From Aquamicrobium sp. LC103 (GTDB lineage Bacteria; Pseudomonadota; Alphaproteobacteria; Rhizobiales; Rhizobiaceae), in the NCBI RefSeq assembly GCF_001014615.2, contig NZ_LBCQ02000005.1, positions 310,001 to 374,000 of the forward strand: 64,000 nucleotides of DNA, given 5' to 3'. Position 1 is the first letter of the stretch. Each line of letters begins with the position of its first letter. Of this stretch, positions 42,967 to 50,423 are shown one piece after another. The position numbers and the translations under genes are program-made. The notes under the pieces were generated by a model that made no database searches, had not been told where the DNA came from, and saw only the letters and a list, made by a program, of their open reading frames with translations.

Positions 42967-45489
42967 ATGAATGTTCACTCGGTGGCGGCCCGGAATCTAG
43001 AGTACAAGATCGGCGGCATGGATTGCGCCAGTTGCGCCGGGATCGTCCGCGCGGCGTTGGAAAGAATGCCCGGCGTGTCGGATCTCCACGTCTCGGTTCC
43101 GCGCGAACGATTGAAGCTTGTGCTCGATGAAAATCGCACGGATAGGGGTAAAATCGTCAAGGCGATCGAAAGCCTCGGCTTCACGGCCGATCTCCAAAGC
43201 TTCGATCAAAATCATCCGGATGGGCATGGCGACGGCGATCGACACGTTCATGCTGATTGCGGTCATGACCATGAAGAGGGGCACGGACAGCGCCATGGCG
43301 AAATTTCCGACCACGTGCCAAAGGCGGGACAGACAACGGTATCCGTCGGCGGGATGGATTGCGCCAGTTGCGCCGGCACCATCACGGCCGCCCTCGAAAA
43401 GATGCCTGGCGTTTCCGATATTCACGTATCGGTTGCGCGCGAGCGGCTCAGCCTGACGCTAACTCCCGGTGGCGCGACGCTGGAGGATGTTCTGACGACC
43501 GTTCGCCGGCTCGGTTTCACCGCTGGCGAGGCAGGCAATGCGCCCGGCGCGACGGGCGCGACAGGGCAGTCGAGGAAACCGGAAAAGTCGCCGTGGTGGC
43601 AGGCGCCCAAGGCGCGACATCTGTTTTACGGCGGGGCATTTGTCGCCGGGGCCTTCGCAACGTCCTATTTCCTGCCCGAGCTACGACAATGGACTCTCGG
43701 TGTCGCGACTGTACTGGCGGCCTTGCCGATCGTTCGCCGGGCGCTTGCCGCCGCGCGCCTCGGGGCGCCTTTCACCATCCAGATGCTGATGACGATCGCC
43801 GTCATTGGGGCGATCATCATCGGAGAAACGGCCGAAGCGGCAATAGTCGTATTGCTCTTTATCCTGGGTGAGATGCTCGAGGGATTGGCCGCCGATCACG
43901 CCCGATCCGGCATCCGCGCCCTGGGCGAATTGCTGCCGCGCGACGCCCTCGTGGAAGAGCCGAACGGGCGGACCACCAGGGTCGCGGCCGACGCGTTGCG
44001 CGTCGGCCAGGTGGTGGTGTGCAGGCCCGGCGATCGAATTGCCGCGGACGGAGAGATTCTGACCGGCATCTCCTCGGTCGACGAGTCGCCAATCACGGGC
44101 GAAAGTGTTCCGGTCACCAAGGAACCGGGTGAGCGTGTCCGGGCGGGGACGGTGAACCATGAGGCGACGTTGCGCGTCCGCGTGGATCGTTCTCCGGAAG
44201 ACAACACGATCTCACGCATTATTGCCCTGGTCGAGGAAGCACAGGATTCCAAGGCGCCCACCGAACGATTCATCGACCGATTTTCACGAGTCTACATGCC
44301 GATAGTGGTCGTGATCGCGGCTTTGGTCGCCATCGTCCCTCCGATGATGGGCCTGGGTGATTGGGAAACGTGGATCTATCGGGCACTCGCCTTGCTGCTG
44401 ATCGGCTGCCCATGCGCGCTCGTCATCTCCGTTCCCGCCGCGGTTGCGGCGAGCCTTGCGGCCGGTGCCCGTGCGGGCATGCTGATCAAGGGCGGAGTTG
44501 TGCTCGAAACGCTGGCCGGTGCCAAGCGCGTCGTGTTCGACAAGACCGGCACGCTGACCGTGGGCAAACCTCGCGTGACCGATATGATCACCCTTGAAGG
44601 CAGCGGCGCCTCCACGCTGGCCATCGCCGCGGCGGTCGAGCGTGAAAGCTCGCATCCCCTGGCGGCGGCAATCGTTGCCCATGCAATGGAAACGGGTGTC
44701 GGCAAGCCGACGCTCTCGGCCCGGAAGGTGAAGGTAGTGCCGGGCAAGGGCATGGAAGGGTCGGTGGACGGTCGCGCCGTTTTCATCGGCGCTCCACGCC
44801 ATGCCGCCGACCGCGCGCAGTTTGGCGCATCGGCGCAGGCGCAAATCGACGCTCTGGAAGAGCAGGGAAAGACTGTGATCGTGGTCGTCGTCGAGGGACG
44901 AGCCCTGAGCCTCATAGCGATGCGCGACGAACCGCGTGCCGAAGCCCGCTCAGCCATCGAGACACTGAGGCGGCAATCGGTCGGTGCGCTGATGATGACC
45001 GGTGACAATCCTCGAACCGGCGCGGCAATCGGTCGACAGCTCGGGATCGATGTCGAGGCGGGCATGCTTCCAGAAGACAAGTCGCGCCGCCTCGCCGAAA
45101 TCGCGGTCGGCGAGAACGTCGTCATGGTGGGCGATGGTGTCAACGATGCTCCCGCTCTCGCCACGGCCAATGTGGGAATAGCCATCGGTTCGGGGACCGA
45201 CGTGGCCATGGAAGCGGCCGACGCCGCTCTCATGCGCGACAGGATCGATGATGTTCCGCGCATGCTTGGCCTGGCGCGCTCGACCATGAGCAACATCCGT
45301 CAGAATGTCGTCATTGCGCTCGGTTTGAAAGCCGTGTTCCTAGTCACGACGGTGACGGGCTACACCGGGTTGTGGCTGGCGATATTTGCCGATACGGGCG
45401 CAACCGTTCTGGTGACGCTCAACGCCATGCGCCTGCTTGCGTTCTTCCATGGCAGGGGCGGGAATGTGAACCCGACCGGCATGACGTGA
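42967..45489 (+). CDS. Zn/Cd/Pb-transporting P1B-type ATPase
   Basis: 840 aa. Two N-terminal heavy-metal domains each start 'GGMDCASCAG' (residues about 16 and 126). Between them is a His/Asp-rich linker (about residues 79-112). The channel motif Cys481-Pro-Cys483 in 'LLIGCPCALVISVPAAVAA', phosphorylation site Asp525 in 'DKTGTLTVGKP', the P1B 'SSHPLAAAI' His-Pro motif and the hinge 'GDGVNDAPALATANVGIA' are all present. The C-P-C class with these features exports Zn, Cd or Pb to the periplasm. Copper is less likely given the His-rich linker and cadR-like regulator. Confidence 0.95.
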   Translation: MNVHSVAARNLEYKIGGMDCASCAGIVRAALERMPGVSDLHVSVPRERLKLVLDENRTDRGKIVKAIESLGFTADLQSFDQNHPDGHGDGDRHVHADCGHDHEEGHGQRHGEISDHVPKAGQTTVSVGGMDCASCAGTITAALEKMPGVSDIHVSVARERLSLTLTPGGATLEDVLTTVRRLGFTAGEAGNAPGATGATGQSRKPEKSPWWQAPKARHLFYGGAFVAGAFATSYFLPELRQWTLGVATVLAALPIVRRALAAARLGAPFTIQMLMTIAVIGAIIIGETAEAAIVVLLFILGEMLEGLAADHARSGIRALGELLPRDALVEEPNGRTTRVAADALRVGQVVVCRPGDRIAADGEILTGISSVDESPITGESVPVTKEPGERVRAGTVNHEATLRVRVDRSPEDNTISRIIALVEEAQDSKAPTERFIDRFSRVYMPIVVVIAALVAIVPPMMGLGDWETWIYRALALLLIGCPCALVISVPAAVAASLAAGARAGMLIKGGVVLETLAGAKRVVFDKTGTLTVGKPRVTDMITLEGSGASTLAIAAAVERESSHPLAAAIVAHAMETGVGKPTLSARKVKVVPGKGMEGSVDGRAVFIGAPRHAADRAQFGASAQAQIDALEEQGKTVIVVVVEGRALSLIAMRDEPRAEARSAIETLRRQSVGALMMTGDNPRTGAAIGRQLGIDVEAGMLPEDKSRRLAEIAVGENVVMVGDGVNDAPALATANVGIAIGSGTDVAMEAADAALMRDRIDDVPRMLGLARSTMSNIRQNVVIALGLKAVFLVTTVTGYTGLWLAIFADTGATVLVTLNAMRLLAFFHGRGGNVNPTGMT

Positions 45490-45568
45490 ATTGTTCAACG
45501 GTATCGGCGGCGCAATCGGTCCGCTGCATCGCAGATCGATCGATTGGGCGAAGTGATGGAGATCCGCA

Positions 45569-46006
45569 GTGAATCTGAGCATTGGCGAGCTTTCGAAACG
45601 GACCGGGGTCAAAATCCCGACCATCCGCTACTATGAGCAGATTGGTTTGTTGTCCGAGGGCAGGCGGGATCAGGGCAATCGTCGCCGCTACGAACAGGCG
45701 GCCGTGGATCGGCTCAATTTTGTCCGTCACGCGCGGGACATGGGTTTCGAGATTGAGGCGATCCGGGATCTCTTGCATATGACGGAGACGCCTCAGCAAT
45801 CCTGTCACGAAGCCGACAGCATTGCGCGAGCGCATCTGGCCGATGTGCAAAGACGCATCAGACAGCTGGAGATTCTTGCAAACGAGTTGAACCGTATGAT
45901 CAGCGAATGTCGCCACGGTCGGCTCGTCGATTGCCGAATTATCTCCGTTCTGTCCGACCATTCCCAATGCCATGCGGACCACGCCGGCGGGAGGAATATC
46001 GGCTAG
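45569..46006 (+). CDS. MerR family regulator, ZntR/CadR-like
   Basis: 145 aa with GTG start (GGAG nine bases upstream). The helix-turn-helix is 'SIGELSKRTGVKIPTIRYYE'. Cys79, Cys114 and Cys122 match the metal-binding cysteines of ZntR/CadR, and a His-Cys cluster ('HSQCHADH') ends the protein as in CadR-like members. It lies 79 bases after the ATPase gene on the same strand and should activate the 19-bp-spacer promoter at 42904 in response to Zn, Cd or Pb. Confidence 0.9.
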   Translation: MNLSIGELSKRTGVKIPTIRYYEQIGLLSEGRRDQGNRRRYEQAAVDRLNFVRHARDMGFEIEAIRDLLHMTETPQQSCHEADSIARAHLADVQRRIRQLEILANELNRMISECRHGRLVDCRIISVLSDHSQCHADHAGGRNIG

Positions 46007-46064
46007 TCTCTCGTAAGGGTTATGCTGCTCCGCACCAGGCCCAGATCATGAGTGTCGATCGGCG

Positions 46065-46454
46065 CTAGTGGATGATCTCCTCGACCTTAAGGCGCCTTCC
46101 TTCGGGGTCGAAGAAATGGCCTTCGTTGAGGACGCGGCGGTCCTCGCGCAGCCGCCCCTCCAGGTCGCGCAACTCGGCGCGCGCGATATCGTTGGAGACC
46201 GGCCCGTCGAAATAGCTGCTGACGGGAAAGAACGCCGCGCCGTTCCATTCAGCGCCGGAACCGGAGAAGAGCTCGCGCAGCTCGCTCCAGCGTGTCTCGT
46301 CGCCGATGACGTTCATGAATGTCGAGCGCAGGAGCTCGATCGACGTTCCGCCGATCGAGACCAGCACGACGAGCACGGTGAAGTCGCCGCGTCGCCGATA
46401 TTCAACCGGCAGCCAGACGTCGAAGCGGCTCGGGCGGTCTTCAGAAATCGACAA
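46065..46454 (-). CDS. Conserved-looking protein of unknown function
   Basis: About 129 aa. I do not recognise the family. The frame is convincing: 'RFDVWLPVEYRRRGDFTVLV' then 'NVIGDETRWSELRELFSGSG', mixed hydrophobic/charged composition without the Arg-rich bias of shadow frames. Proposed start is TTG 46454, seven bases after a GGAG and overlapping the end of the upstream gene; no ATG fits. It lies downstream of selC and of another unknown gene on the same strand. Confidence 0.55.
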   Translation of the reverse strand: MSISEDRPSRFDVWLPVEYRRRGDFTVLVVLVSIGGTSIELLRSTFMNVIGDETRWSELRELFSGSGAEWNGAAFFPVSSYFDGPVSNDIARAELRDLEGRLREDRRVLNEGHFFDPEGRRLKVEEIIH

Positions 46455-46927
46455 GCTGCGTCTCCGGCATGTAGTGCTCGAACAGTATCCAGAACGGCTT
46501 GCCGCGCGCGGTCTGGTACCAGGTTTCGAAAACCGAGAGCGCTTCGGCCATGTCGCGTTGAACTTCATCGCCCCGGTTGTCCGGCGCCGCAGCCTCGTCG
46601 CCTTGGCAAACGCGTGTCGCCGCGAAGGCGGCCGCAGCGAGCTTGGCGTATTCGGCGAGGACCTCGTCGCGGGCCGGACTGTCCTCGCGCCAGCCGAGCC
46701 GGTTCCTGAGCCCGGCGATGGCTGCCGCGACCGCAATCTCCTCCTGCTCTGCCTGGCTCACGACGGCAAAGAGCGAGCGCATGAGGTTCATCCTTCGATT
46801 GGCGAAGGCGCGCGCCTCGGCGAGTGCGGCCACGCGCGTTCATGGTGCGGCGGAACTCGGCTTCCTCCTGCTCGCGCTGTTTCGCATCGTCGGCGAGCCC
46901 AGCGATGAATGGATGGTCCTCGGTCAT
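46441..46927 (-). pseudogene. Unknown protein gene next to selC, apparently frameshifted
   Basis: The ATG at 46927 starts 'MTEDHPFIAGLADDAKQREQ' and runs about 31 codons in one frame. It then continues sensibly only in another frame from about 46833 ('LAEARAFANRRMNLMRSLF' to 'FEHYMPETQLVDF', stop at 46441). The junction lies in a run of G and C near 46829-46840. The second part could be translated separately from GTG 46833. The composition (acidic, helical) suggests a real protein of about 160 aa. Family not recognised. The TGA stop is not a selenocysteine site, as the in-frame continuation is short and unrelated. Confidence 0.55.
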
Positions 46928-46944
46928 GGGCGGTTCCGTGGAAA

Positions 46945-47040
46945 TGGCGGAGGAGAGTGGGAGTCGAACCCACCTGGGACCGTCTCACGGCCCCACCCGG
47001 ATTTGAAGTCCGGACAACTCACCAGAGCTGCCTCTCCTCC
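46945..47040 (-). tRNA. selC: Selenocysteine tRNA (anticodon TCA)
   Basis: 96 nt including encoded CCA. It has an 8-bp acceptor stem (GGAGGAGA paired with TCTCCTCC), discriminator G, the anticodon arm CGGACTTCAAATCCGG with TCA anticodon, a long variable arm (GGGCCGTGAGACGGTCCC) and a T arm GTGGG-TTCGACT-CCCAC. These features are specific to bacterial SelC and match the Escherichia gene closely in the anticodon and variable regions. Its presence implies that the genome makes selenoproteins, commonly formate dehydrogenase; selA, selB and selD are outside the window. The 5' end faces the prophage. Confidence 0.96.
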
Positions 47041-47095
47041 AAGAGTTGATTTCGTTGGCTTTTTTGCCATCCAATCAGTCGCAGATCGGAGCAAT

Positions 47096-47113
47096 TGCTA
47101 CCATTCTGCTACC
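47096..47113. repeat. Short direct repeat at the integrase 3' end
   Basis: TGCTACC occurs at 47096-47102 and 47107-47113, an 11-bp period, the second copy overlapping the integrase stop codon. Such helically phased repeats beside an attachment site can be arm-type integrase sites. The region 47041-47095 also has TGGC-N6-GCCA around a T6 run. Confidence 0.3.
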
Positions 47114-48275
47114 CTTTTCTTTCGCCCTTTGCTACTGCGCCCGCGATCATCGCGTCAATTTGCGCCGCGGCATCAGCCTGCATTCCGGGCATGACGTGAG
47201 AGTAGAGATCGAGGGTAATCCCGATGGTCGAGTGGCCCAAGCGCTCGCTCGCGATTTTCGGATGCACGCCGGCCGCCAGAAGCTGGGTTGCGTGTGTGTG
47301 GCGCAGGTCGTGAAACCTGATCCTTGGCAGATCGATCTTCTCCAGCAGCCGCAGCCACCCGTCTGTGAGCATGCGAGGCTTGAGCGGTGCGCCCGCCTCA
47401 TCAGCTACGAGGAACGTCTCATCATCCAGCCTGATCCCCAGGGCAAGCAACTGCTCAGCCTGCTTTGCCCGGTGAACCTTAAGCGCTGAGACGACAGACG
47501 GTGGGAGATCGACCACACGTCCTTTTCCCGACTTCGGGGTCTTGTAGTGCACGCCCTCGGCCGTTTGTTCCGCGCTTTGTGCAATGTGGAGACAGCGCAT
47601 GTTGTCGCCCAACTCGGCATGCTTCCAGCGCAGGGCTGCAATTTCTCCGCGTCTCAGGCCGCACATGACCGCCAACAGAACCGGAACGTGAAGCCGAGTT
47701 TCTTCGACAGCCCGTAACAGCGTTGCCGTCTGTGCCGCATCATAGGCCAACATAGGTTTGCGCTCGACCTTCGGTGCCTTCGATGCCAACGCCGGGTTCT
47801 TTGCCAGCAGATCCCACGTCAGGGCCTGATTGAGCGCCATCACCAACACTCGGCGCATGTGGCGGACGGTTGTCGCCGACAGTCCTCCCTTGCCGTCGTG
47901 GCGACCCGTCAGCAGCGCCTTGGACAGTGCGGCGTCGATCCGCTCCGTTTTCAGCTTGGAGAGCGTCACGTCACCTAGGAGCGGTGCGAGCCCCTTCTTG
48001 CAGAGTTCGGAGTAGCGCTCGTGCGTCTTCCGCGAGACGCTTGCCTTCACGTGCTCTAGCCAGCGATCGAGGAACGCGGTAACCGTCGTGCGATCGGGCT
48101 CGATGTAGACGCCGCCCTTCAACTCCGCAATGAGCCGCGCACACTCGACTTGCGCCTGTCGCTTAGTACCAGCGAAGCTGTGCCACTTCCTACGGCGCTT
48201 GCCAGTCTCAGGGTCTCTCAGGTCTAGGACTATTGCCCACCTGCCGGGGCTGCGCTCGCGGATGTGGCCTTTCAT
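47109..48275 (-). CDS. int: Tyrosine recombinase (phage integrase)
   Basis: 388 aa from ATG 48275 (AGGAG upstream); longer forms to 48350 are unlikely. N-terminal DNA-binding and SAM-like domain ('VTAFLDRWLEHVKASVS'), then the catalytic domain with Arg in 'AVMCGLRRGEIAALRW', the His-x-x-Arg box 'FHDLRHTHATQLLAAG', 'SERLGHSTIGITLDLYSHV' containing the third box and the Tyr nucleophile. Its start overlaps the stop of the repressor-like gene. It lies 68 bp from selC, as expected for the enzyme that integrated the phage there. Confidence 0.95.
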   Translation of the reverse strand: MKGHIRERSPGRWAIVLDLRDPETGKRRRKWHSFAGTKRQAQVECARLIAELKGGVYIEPDRTTVTAFLDRWLEHVKASVSRKTHERYSELCKKGLAPLLGDVTLSKLKTERIDAALSKALLTGRHDGKGGLSATTVRHMRRVLVMALNQALTWDLLAKNPALASKAPKVERKPMLAYDAAQTATLLRAVEETRLHVPVLLAVMCGLRRGEIAALRWKHAELGDNMRCLHIAQSAEQTAEGVHYKTPKSGKGRVVDLPPSVVSALKVHRAKQAEQLLALGIRLDDETFLVADEAGAPLKPRMLTDGWLRLLEKIDLPRIRFHDLRHTHATQLLAAGVHPKIASERLGHSTIGITLDLYSHVMPGMQADAAAQIDAMIAGAVAKGERKG

Positions 48276-49036
48276 TTTTGCTCTCCTGTGCGGCCCACGT
48301 TGGCTTTTGTGCGCTGCTTTACGCGTTGTTCCCAACCAGGAATTTCCCAAAACCGCCTTCGAACGCCGTATTTTTCGGCGAAGATCTCAGGATTGGCGGC
48401 CTCTTCAGCCTTGAGTTCCTCTACCCTCTTCGCGACATAGGCGTCCTGCTCTTCCTCCGACAGGGATTCGTACGCGGCTTCTTCTTCGTCGGACAGGCTT
48501 GTAACCCAGATCCCGAGGTACCGATTTTCGTCCGACTGCGCGCGTCGACGATCAGCAGCCTCAACCGCTTCATTCGCCTGTTCAATTCGGCGTTGCGCCT
48601 GCTCGTCACCCTTCGAGATGGTCTGAGCCTCAGTGTACGGTCTGACGGCTTCGTAAATTGCCGTTACGAGTTCGTGAAGACCCTGCACACCTGCAAATGC
48701 GTCATAAGCTCGGTCCGAAGCTTCATCAATGATGTCAAGCACTTCGTCCCGGGTGAACAGAGCGTCATCGAGTTCGGGTTGGCTATACAAGCGCTTGTCA
48801 TCCACCCCCTGCCTGAAGAGGTCAGCAGTGATCGTGACACCATCCGTGGTCACCTCAATGATCTGTTCGAATTCGGCCTCCAAGAACAACGCGATCTTGC
48901 ACAGCCGACGGATGGCCTCGGATTTGGATGAGATCCGATGCGCGAACTGCCAGTCCTCGATCGCCTGGAGTTCAGCTTTCGTAATCTTCATATGAAGTCG
49001 CTCGGTTTCACTGTCGCCGAGCTTGGGACGAGCCAT
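48272..49036 (-). CDS. Putative DNA-binding repressor-like protein
   Basis: 254 aa from ATG 49036. The N-terminal 50 residues ('LGDSETERLHMKITKAELQA' then 'RISSKSEAIRRLCKIAL') look like a ribbon-helix-helix DNA-binding domain. The rest is acidic and helical with an E/A-rich coiled-coil stretch near the C-terminus. No known family recognised. It sits where a lysogeny repressor is expected, divergent from the excisionase-like gene and coupled to int by ATGA overlap. Several palindromes lie in front of it. Confidence 0.6.
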   Translation of the reverse strand: MARPKLGDSETERLHMKITKAELQAIEDWQFAHRISSKSEAIRRLCKIALFLEAEFEQIIEVTTDGVTITADLFRQGVDDKRLYSQPELDDALFTRDEVLDIIDEASDRAYDAFAGVQGLHELVTAIYEAVRPYTEAQTISKGDEQAQRRIEQANEAVEAADRRRAQSDENRYLGIWVTSLSDEEEAAYESLSEEEQDAYVAKRVEELKAEEAANPEIFAEKYGVRRRFWEIPGWEQRVKQRTKANVGRTGEQK

Positions 49037-49066
49037 TTCTACACCCTCATAAACAATATGGGAAAG

Positions 49067-49115
49067 GTGCACACAAAACGCTTGCGCGCAAGATGCTCTC
49101 ATGTATGGTGTGCAC
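49067..49115. promoter_or_regulatory. Dyads between repressor-like and excisionase-like genes
   Basis: GTGCACAC at 49067-49074 is mirrored by GTGTGCAC at 49108-49115. Between them lies the perfect 12-bp palindrome CTTGCGCGCAAG at 49081-49092. All are inside the 113-bp divergent gap, so they are good candidates for operators of the lysogeny switch. Confidence 0.55.
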
Positions 49116-49149
49116 ATTACGCACGAAACGTGAAGGAAGGCTTAAAGCG

Positions 49150-49356
49150 GTGACAGTTGACGAAGCACTATCCCGGCCGACGATCTCGGTCCCTGAAGCT
49201 GGCAAGCTCTTTTTCGGCCTTGCTCGAAATGCAGCCTACGATGCCGCCAAGCGTGGCGACATTCCAACCATCAAGATTGGAGGCAAGATCATGGTCCCGG
49301 TCGTGCCGTTGGCTGAAAAGCTCGGCCTGCGTGCGAACATCGGGCGGGCCGCGTAA
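49150..49356 (+). CDS. Excisionase-like helix-turn-helix protein
   Basis: 68 aa from GTG 49150. 'ISVPEAGKLFFGLARNAAYD' followed by 'AKRGDIPTIKIGGKIMVPV' is the MerR-like winged helix of DNA-binding excisionase/AlpA proteins: helix-turn-helix plus the I-x-x-I-K-I-G-G wing. It would direct integrase toward excision and is placed first in the rightward early operon. Stop overlaps the next gene's start. Confidence 0.8.
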   Translation: MTVDEALSRPTISVPEAGKLFFGLARNAAYDAAKRGDIPTIKIGGKIMVPVVPLAEKLGLRANIGRAA

Positions 49357-49739
49357 TGGCGGCAGTCCTGCAAAAGAAAGGCCCGGCGGAAGCTGCAACT
49401 TCCCCGGACCGTGGTTCAAACATCCTAGCGAAGGAATTCGTGAACGTGGCTACAAATAGCACCGACGCCGCCCATCGGCAAGCGAGGCACGAGAACATCG
49501 TTTCGGGCATGTACGACATCGAGGGCGACGTTTATGACCTCGTGAACATGGTCCGGATCGCCGCCGATCTTGTGAGCAGCGAACTCCGCCCCTGCGGCCC
49601 CGACGACAGTTGCGTCACTATCAAGATCGGCCCCCAGCATTGGGATATGGTCAACTTTGCGGTTAACGACTGCGTAGTCCGAGCCAATGCCTTCCGCAAG
49701 AAGTTCGTTGACGCGATCAACGGGGAGGTCTCGGCATGA
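49356..49739 (+). CDS. Prophage protein of unknown function
   Basis: 127 aa, start overlapping the previous stop (TAATG). Not recognised. A basic, Ala-rich N-terminal 40 residues precede a helical part ('GMYDIEGDVYDLVNMVRIAA' and 'QHWDMVNFAVNDCVVRANAF'). Coupled by overlap to both neighbours, so real translation is likely. Part of the early region. Confidence 0.65.
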   Translation: MAAVLQKKGPAEAATSPDRGSNILAKEFVNVATNSTDAAHRQARHENIVSGMYDIEGDVYDLVNMVRIAADLVSSELRPCGPDDSCVTIKIGPQHWDMVNFAVNDCVVRANAFRKKFVDAINGEVSA

Positions 49740-50026
49740 GCATCACCCGCCGCCTGTTCCTTCGCAACACGGCCGCTGCCGGCGCAGTCGGTGCTGCGGT
49801 CACCACTCCAGCCGTCGCCGAACCTGAACTCACGCCTTACGAGAAGGCCATCTGGCACATGCGTGAGCTTGAGCGCCTTGCCCTTGAGGACGGCGCTAGC
49901 GAAGCCTGCGTGATGGTGGTTGGGTTCTTGTACCCTAGCCCTAGCAAGCGGACCAAAATGCTGATGATCGGACGGAATGGCGACCTCAGTGATGAGGACG
50001 GCATGTTCGGGGAGGCGCGGTCATGA
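49736..50026 (+). CDS. Small prophage protein with twin-arginine type signal
   Basis: 96 aa. It starts 'MSITRRLFLRNTAAAGAVGA' and has an Ala-x-Ala site near 'PAVAEPEL', a good Tat signal (R-R-x-F-L-R). The 65-residue mature part is acidic and unrecognised. An exported Tat protein in the early region of a phage is unusual; it could act at the envelope, for instance in exclusion of other phages, but this is speculation. Overlaps both neighbours by 4 bases. Confidence 0.7.
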   Translation: MSITRRLFLRNTAAAGAVGAAVTTPAVAEPELTPYEKAIWHMRELERLALEDGASEACVMVVGFLYPSPSKRTKMLMIGRNGDLSDEDGMFGEARS

Positions 50027-50223
50027 GCGCTCCCGACGAAAAGCTTCTCGCCGAACTCGAGAGTGATATCCGGCACCTTTACCACCTGCTGGACACTATC
50101 TGCGATCATGCGTTCGGCGCGGTGGATCGTGAGCGTTGCGATGCCCTCCTGTGGATCGCCCGGGAGCGTGCCGACAAGGTGCGCAAGGACGCCCACGCAG
50201 CCATCTGGCCGGGAGACGCCTGA
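50023..50223 (+). CDS. Small prophage protein of unknown function
   Basis: 66 aa, ATGA overlap with the preceding gene and single-base overlap with the next. Predicted all-helical ('ELESDIRHLYHLLDTICDHA'). No family recognised. The overlaps support translation. Confidence 0.6.
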   Translation: MSAPDEKLLAELESDIRHLYHLLDTICDHAFGAVDRERCDALLWIARERADKVRKDAHAAIWPGDA

Positions 50224-50423
50224 TGCGCCTCCTTCGCCTTTGGACGGCAGTCCAGATCCTCCGAGTGTCCAACGCGCTCTACCGTGTTGCCCTCTGGCTC
50301 AAGCAGCCAGCGGGCGCGTCTCGGGCGCCGATGCACCCCGCCGAGCAGATCCTGCTGGGCTCCATCGTCGGCCTGGCGATCTGCGCGTTGTGGGTCGCCA
50401 TTACGTGGAGGGCGATGCAGTGA
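50223..50423 (+). CDS. Small membrane protein of the prophage
   Basis: 66 aa. One clear transmembrane helix near the C-terminus ('ILLGSIVGLAICALWVAITW') after a basic, amphipathic N-terminus. Position before the replication gene. Function unknown. It overlaps its neighbours (TGATG and GTGA). Confidence 0.6.
   Translation: MRLLRLWTAVQILRVSNALYRVALWLKQPAGASRAPMHPAEQILLGSIVGLAICALWVAITWRAMQ

Noticed and set aside
46441-46927. Selenocysteine readthrough at the TGA ending the unknown gene near selC
   Set aside because: In-frame continuation stops after about a dozen residues and does not join the next gene, which lies in a different frame.
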